Below, piece after piece: positions 60,910 through 64,000 of a stretch of DNA of 64,000 bases (its first letter is position 1; every line of letters begins with the position of its first letter). The DNA is from Marsupella aquatica (taxonomy: Eukaryota; Marchantiophyta), in assembly GCA_973895155.1 (NCBI GenBank), contig OZ316898.1, positions 17,236,001 through 17,300,000 on the forward strand, given 5' to 3'. The notes under the pieces are model-generated. The model was not told the origin of the DNA. It saw only the letters and a list, made by a program, of their open reading frames with translations, and made no database searches. The translations under genes were made by a program, and so were the position numbers.

Positions 60910-62224
60910 ACCTTTTTCTTCCCGACACTAGGAAAATTTTAGGATTAGACTGCATTTTCATCCAACCGCACTTTTGTCCGATTTCTTCAAAGTACTTCGA
61001 CCACTCAAAAAAGTTTGAGGTTTTTCCTGCTTGCAGACTGAAGGTAGCACCTTCCATTGTGTGAAAAACCAGCATTTTGGGTGTTATGGATTAGGAATTA
61101 AAAATAGGCAAAGATAGTCAAATATTATTTTCTGTCAGAAAAGTCTAATAACACTTAGTCATTTCCGCCCCCAAACTTAGTTTTTGTAGAAACCTACTAT
61201 TAGAGTAACATTTTATCAAGCCTAGTTAGACTCGAAAGTGTATAACCTTCCCTACCACCATTATGTTAGGATCCCTAAACCTATAAAGTCTTTTAGTGTC
61301 ATTTCTTGACCAAGGACCAAAAACATTATTTAGTAATAGAGATTGCTGATTAATTGTTCCTCCTTCCATTTTAACAAGTCATTGAGAGTCAAGGTCTTGT
61401 ATGAAAGTAAAACTTTGATTTTGAAGTATGATTAAATTCAAGACTCTTTTGTAGTGATTGAGTTTAATGATTTGCTTCTGAGATTCACATCGAGTTCACT
61501 GCTAGGCTTACTCGTTGTGACAAGATTCGCTAGCCAATTCGAGGATGAATGTTGTAATTGTGAGAAGCAAAATTCCATTTTCAAGGGAATTAGTACCGTT
61601 ACCATGCATTGCAATAAACCTTGGAATTTGACTTAGGTTGTGTATCACACTTAATCGAATCATGTTGACGGCATCATAAGGCTTATCTCTGCATTTGTAA
61701 CCAGAAAGTTACTTTGGGCTTGGTGAGCAAAAGTCTTACATCCAACATTATTATAGGTTGGAGAAAGGATGATTGGAGAGTGGTTGGAAATTATTATTTT
61801 ATATATAATAAGACCATAATCCTTTCTGAAGGACTGGCAGTATTAAAATGATAACTAAATAATCTCAATCTAAGTTTACCTTCATCTATAACTAAGAAAT
61901 TTTATGTACTGGTGTTTTCATGGATTTGTTTATTTATGTTAAGAGTAAATAAGAGAAATAGAGAGCAAGAGGATCTAAAGCTCTCAAAAGGATAAAAATA
62001 TTCAATCCGATCCAATTTTGTTCTTAAAGGGATCGATACCTTGGTCTTTAAGTGAAAAGAGACACTTTTGGTTCTTTCGTCTATACCACATCTAATGTTC
62101 ATCAATGATATATCAGTGTTTCACATCAAAATGCTTTTATTTTATAATTTTTTGCAAGTTAAAAAAACTAATACATATAAATGTACATAGTTAGAATCCC
62201 TTTGGCTCCATATATATTGTAAAA
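60910..62224. other. AT-rich, no gene seen
   Basis: Frames at 60698-61075 (-) and 61454-61636 (+) have no recognisable domain. The first is mostly the palindromic array read as peptide. Confidence 0.45.
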
Positions 62225-62495
62225 CTAAATAATCAATCTCTTTAGTACTAAATAATGAAATCTCTCAATGTTAGATTCATTGGAAAGCTTAAGATCAAAA
62301 TTTAGAAACTCGTGATGTCTTTAGTACTCTCTTGATAAAATCTCTTATCTCTCATGTCACACTCTTTGGAAAGCTAGAGCAAAATTAGAAACTCATCATC
62401 TCCTTATATAGTACTTGACAAAATCTATAAATGTTAAGTTCATTGGAAAGTTAGAAAGATTGAAAACCTCATGATCTCTTTAGTATTGTGACAAA
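62225..62495. repeat. Three to four diverged tandem units of about 80-90 bp
   Basis: Each unit carries TTTAGTA, AAATCT, TTGGAAAG(C)T(T)AGA and AAACTC(A/G)T(G/C)AT in that order, with heavy divergence. Confidence 0.6.
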
Positions 62496-62839
62496 ATCTG
62501 ATATGCAATCTGTCTTGTGGCGGTAATGTTCAACGTAACTCACAAATTAATGATCAATTAAGCATGGTAGAAACACGATTGATTCAATGTGTAACCAAAA
62601 ACCGTCAAAAAACTCAATTCCTCCACATTCAACCTTCCGTTTGATAAACCAGACAGATCATCTCAACCAGATCAATCTCCTCTATCTTTTGAGCGTTCTC
62701 TTTTGTATGAGCACACACCAGACCATCGGGAGACTCAAAACCATTGGTTACCACCTTGTTGAAAATTGATTTCACTTCATCGCACACACATTCCTTGGAT
62801 GAACTCGGGGGTCCAAGGAATAATTGTTGGTCATTGGGT

Positions 62840-64000
62840 CTAGCCCACACATAAAGCAATGGCCCCAAACCAACTGTGCTTGGAACCACATTTCCCGCCA
62901 CATTTATTGTTGCCCATTGGTCCAGCCATTCAATGCTCCCATTGCTCGTAGTAGTTTTCACATGAGCATGTATGTCTTCACATTTCCGGATAGTACAGGA
63001 GGTCAAGTGTAGCTCATTGGCTTTGGAATAGTGAGTTGTTGTCAATAGGTCCTACGTAGTCTTAGTTTTTTTGCAATGGAATGAGTTTTTGTTGAAGGAA
63101 TAGAAAACCAACAAACCTATAGCAAAGGCCCCAAACCAAGTGTGCTTGGATTCAATCATTCAATGCTCCCATGTCCATAGAAGGTGAACACAGGAGAGTG
63201 TATAGTATGTCTCCACATTCGTGCATGAGATCAAGTGTAGCTCACTGGCCGTATGGAAATATGAGTTGGTGTCAATAGATCATAGGCAGCCTTTTCTTCT
63301 TTTGCAATGCAATTTTTTTTGATGGGATGGAATACAACAAACCTAAAGGAAATAATGAGCATAGATGACAATCGCAACAGTAAGCACATGACACATCCAA
63401 CGCGCAAGTAGTCGACACAAGAGATACGTGGTTCACCTCCTTGAGGCTACGTCCACGGGAACATACAAGATAGCTTTACTGAACTCTAAGCCTGTCAGCT
63501 ATACCAAGTCTCCACAGTGTAAGCTCTCCTCATCACACAAGTGGCTCCATAACAATGAGCCTAAGTTCCACTTATCCAAGCAAACACCGCTTGGCATATA
63601 GTGTGCATCCTAGTTAACCTAACCATGTCTCCGACTATGGTTAGTCTAACTACGGTTACATGTCGTAACCCTAGACCTTGAGTAAATACCTAACAGGAAA
63701 GGCCCCAAAGTATGCTCTCAAGAGTGTGACCAAAAAGTCATTTATTGTTGTCCATTGAGTGCAGCCATTTAATGCTGCCCTTTATGACAAATTAGCTCTC
63801 CCACATTGAAGGTGAAGGTATGAGGATGTATCACTGTCTTCACCTTTTCTAATGCTGTAGGAAATATGAGGTTTTTGTTAATGGGTCATAGGCAGCCTTC
63901 TTCATTTTTGAAACTGACTTTTTATTGAGGAATAGGAGACCAAAAACAGAAAGCAAAAATTTATGGAGAGTGTGCCTGGAGACTCATTATTTTATTGTTG
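62840..64000. repeat. Dispersed repeat family, right group
   Basis: Further units of the family at 59.2-59.9 kb. The ACCACATTTATTG..TGCCCATTGG..CAGCCATT unit is at 62885-62935 and 63738-63780. The GTCAATAGG..GGAATAGAAAACCAACAAAC unit is at about 63035-63150, 63265-63345 and 63870-63985. Copies differ by 10-25% by eye and run on past the window's right edge. Confidence 0.75.

Noticed and set aside
60698-61075. 125-codon frame with WTLHEAS-type repeats
   Set aside because: The peptide repeat comes from palindromic DNA units that read similarly on both strands, so the coding claim is not supported; the DNA array is reported instead.

Overview
The window is nuclear DNA of a land plant. Its genes are split by many short introns with GT..AG ends, gene space is sparse and repeat-rich, there is a TTTAGGG-type interstitial telomeric stretch, and the families are plant ones (GS-OX-like flavin monooxygenase, F-box/PP2 phloem-lectin proteins, copia retrotransposon). 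A RAB21-type GTPase, which as I recall is kept in bryophytes and streptophyte algae but absent from Arabidopsis, points to a non-seed plant. A liverwort such as Marchantia would fit, but this is inference.

Layout: 0.4-0.8 kb holds the last exon of an unidentified gene. At 3.4-6.4 kb (+) is a seven-exon flavin-containing monooxygenase. From 6.4 to 20 kb there is no gene I can support, only repeats: a 212-bp MITE, a 1.4-kb Mutator-like non-autonomous transposon with internal tandem repeats, several short tandem duplications and dispersed families. From 20 to 22.2 kb is the G+C-richer upstream region of a 21-exon gene (22.2-28.6 kb, +) encoding an inositol-polyphosphate 5-phosphatase flanked by two C2 domains.

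From 30.5 to 51.9 kb lies a cluster of duplicated F-box/PP2 genes on the minus strand. Two copies are intact three-exon genes (30.5-31.9 and 49.6-51.1 kb), one keeps only a frameshifted PP2 exon, one only a damaged F-box exon, and one is a bare intron relic. Comparing the duplicated blocks exposes dated insertions: a 205-bp MITE with TTAA target duplication, a 1.15-kb insertion with an 8-bp duplication, and about 1.4 kb of AT-rich sequence containing a 35-bp minisatellite. A damaged copia gag-protease fragment sits between the copies.

At 55.8-57.9 kb (-) is a six-exon RAB21-type small GTPase. The last 6 kb are repeats again: a dispersed family with at least eight partial copies, a tandem array, and five 19-bp near-palindromes at 60.74-60.91 kb.

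The genes do not form one pathway. The 5-phosphatase (phosphoinositide turnover) and the RAB21-like GTPase (early endosomal traffic in other eukaryotes) both touch membrane identity, but nothing in the sequence links them. All exon structures were derived by hand from splice signals, reading phase and family conservation, with no transcript evidence.
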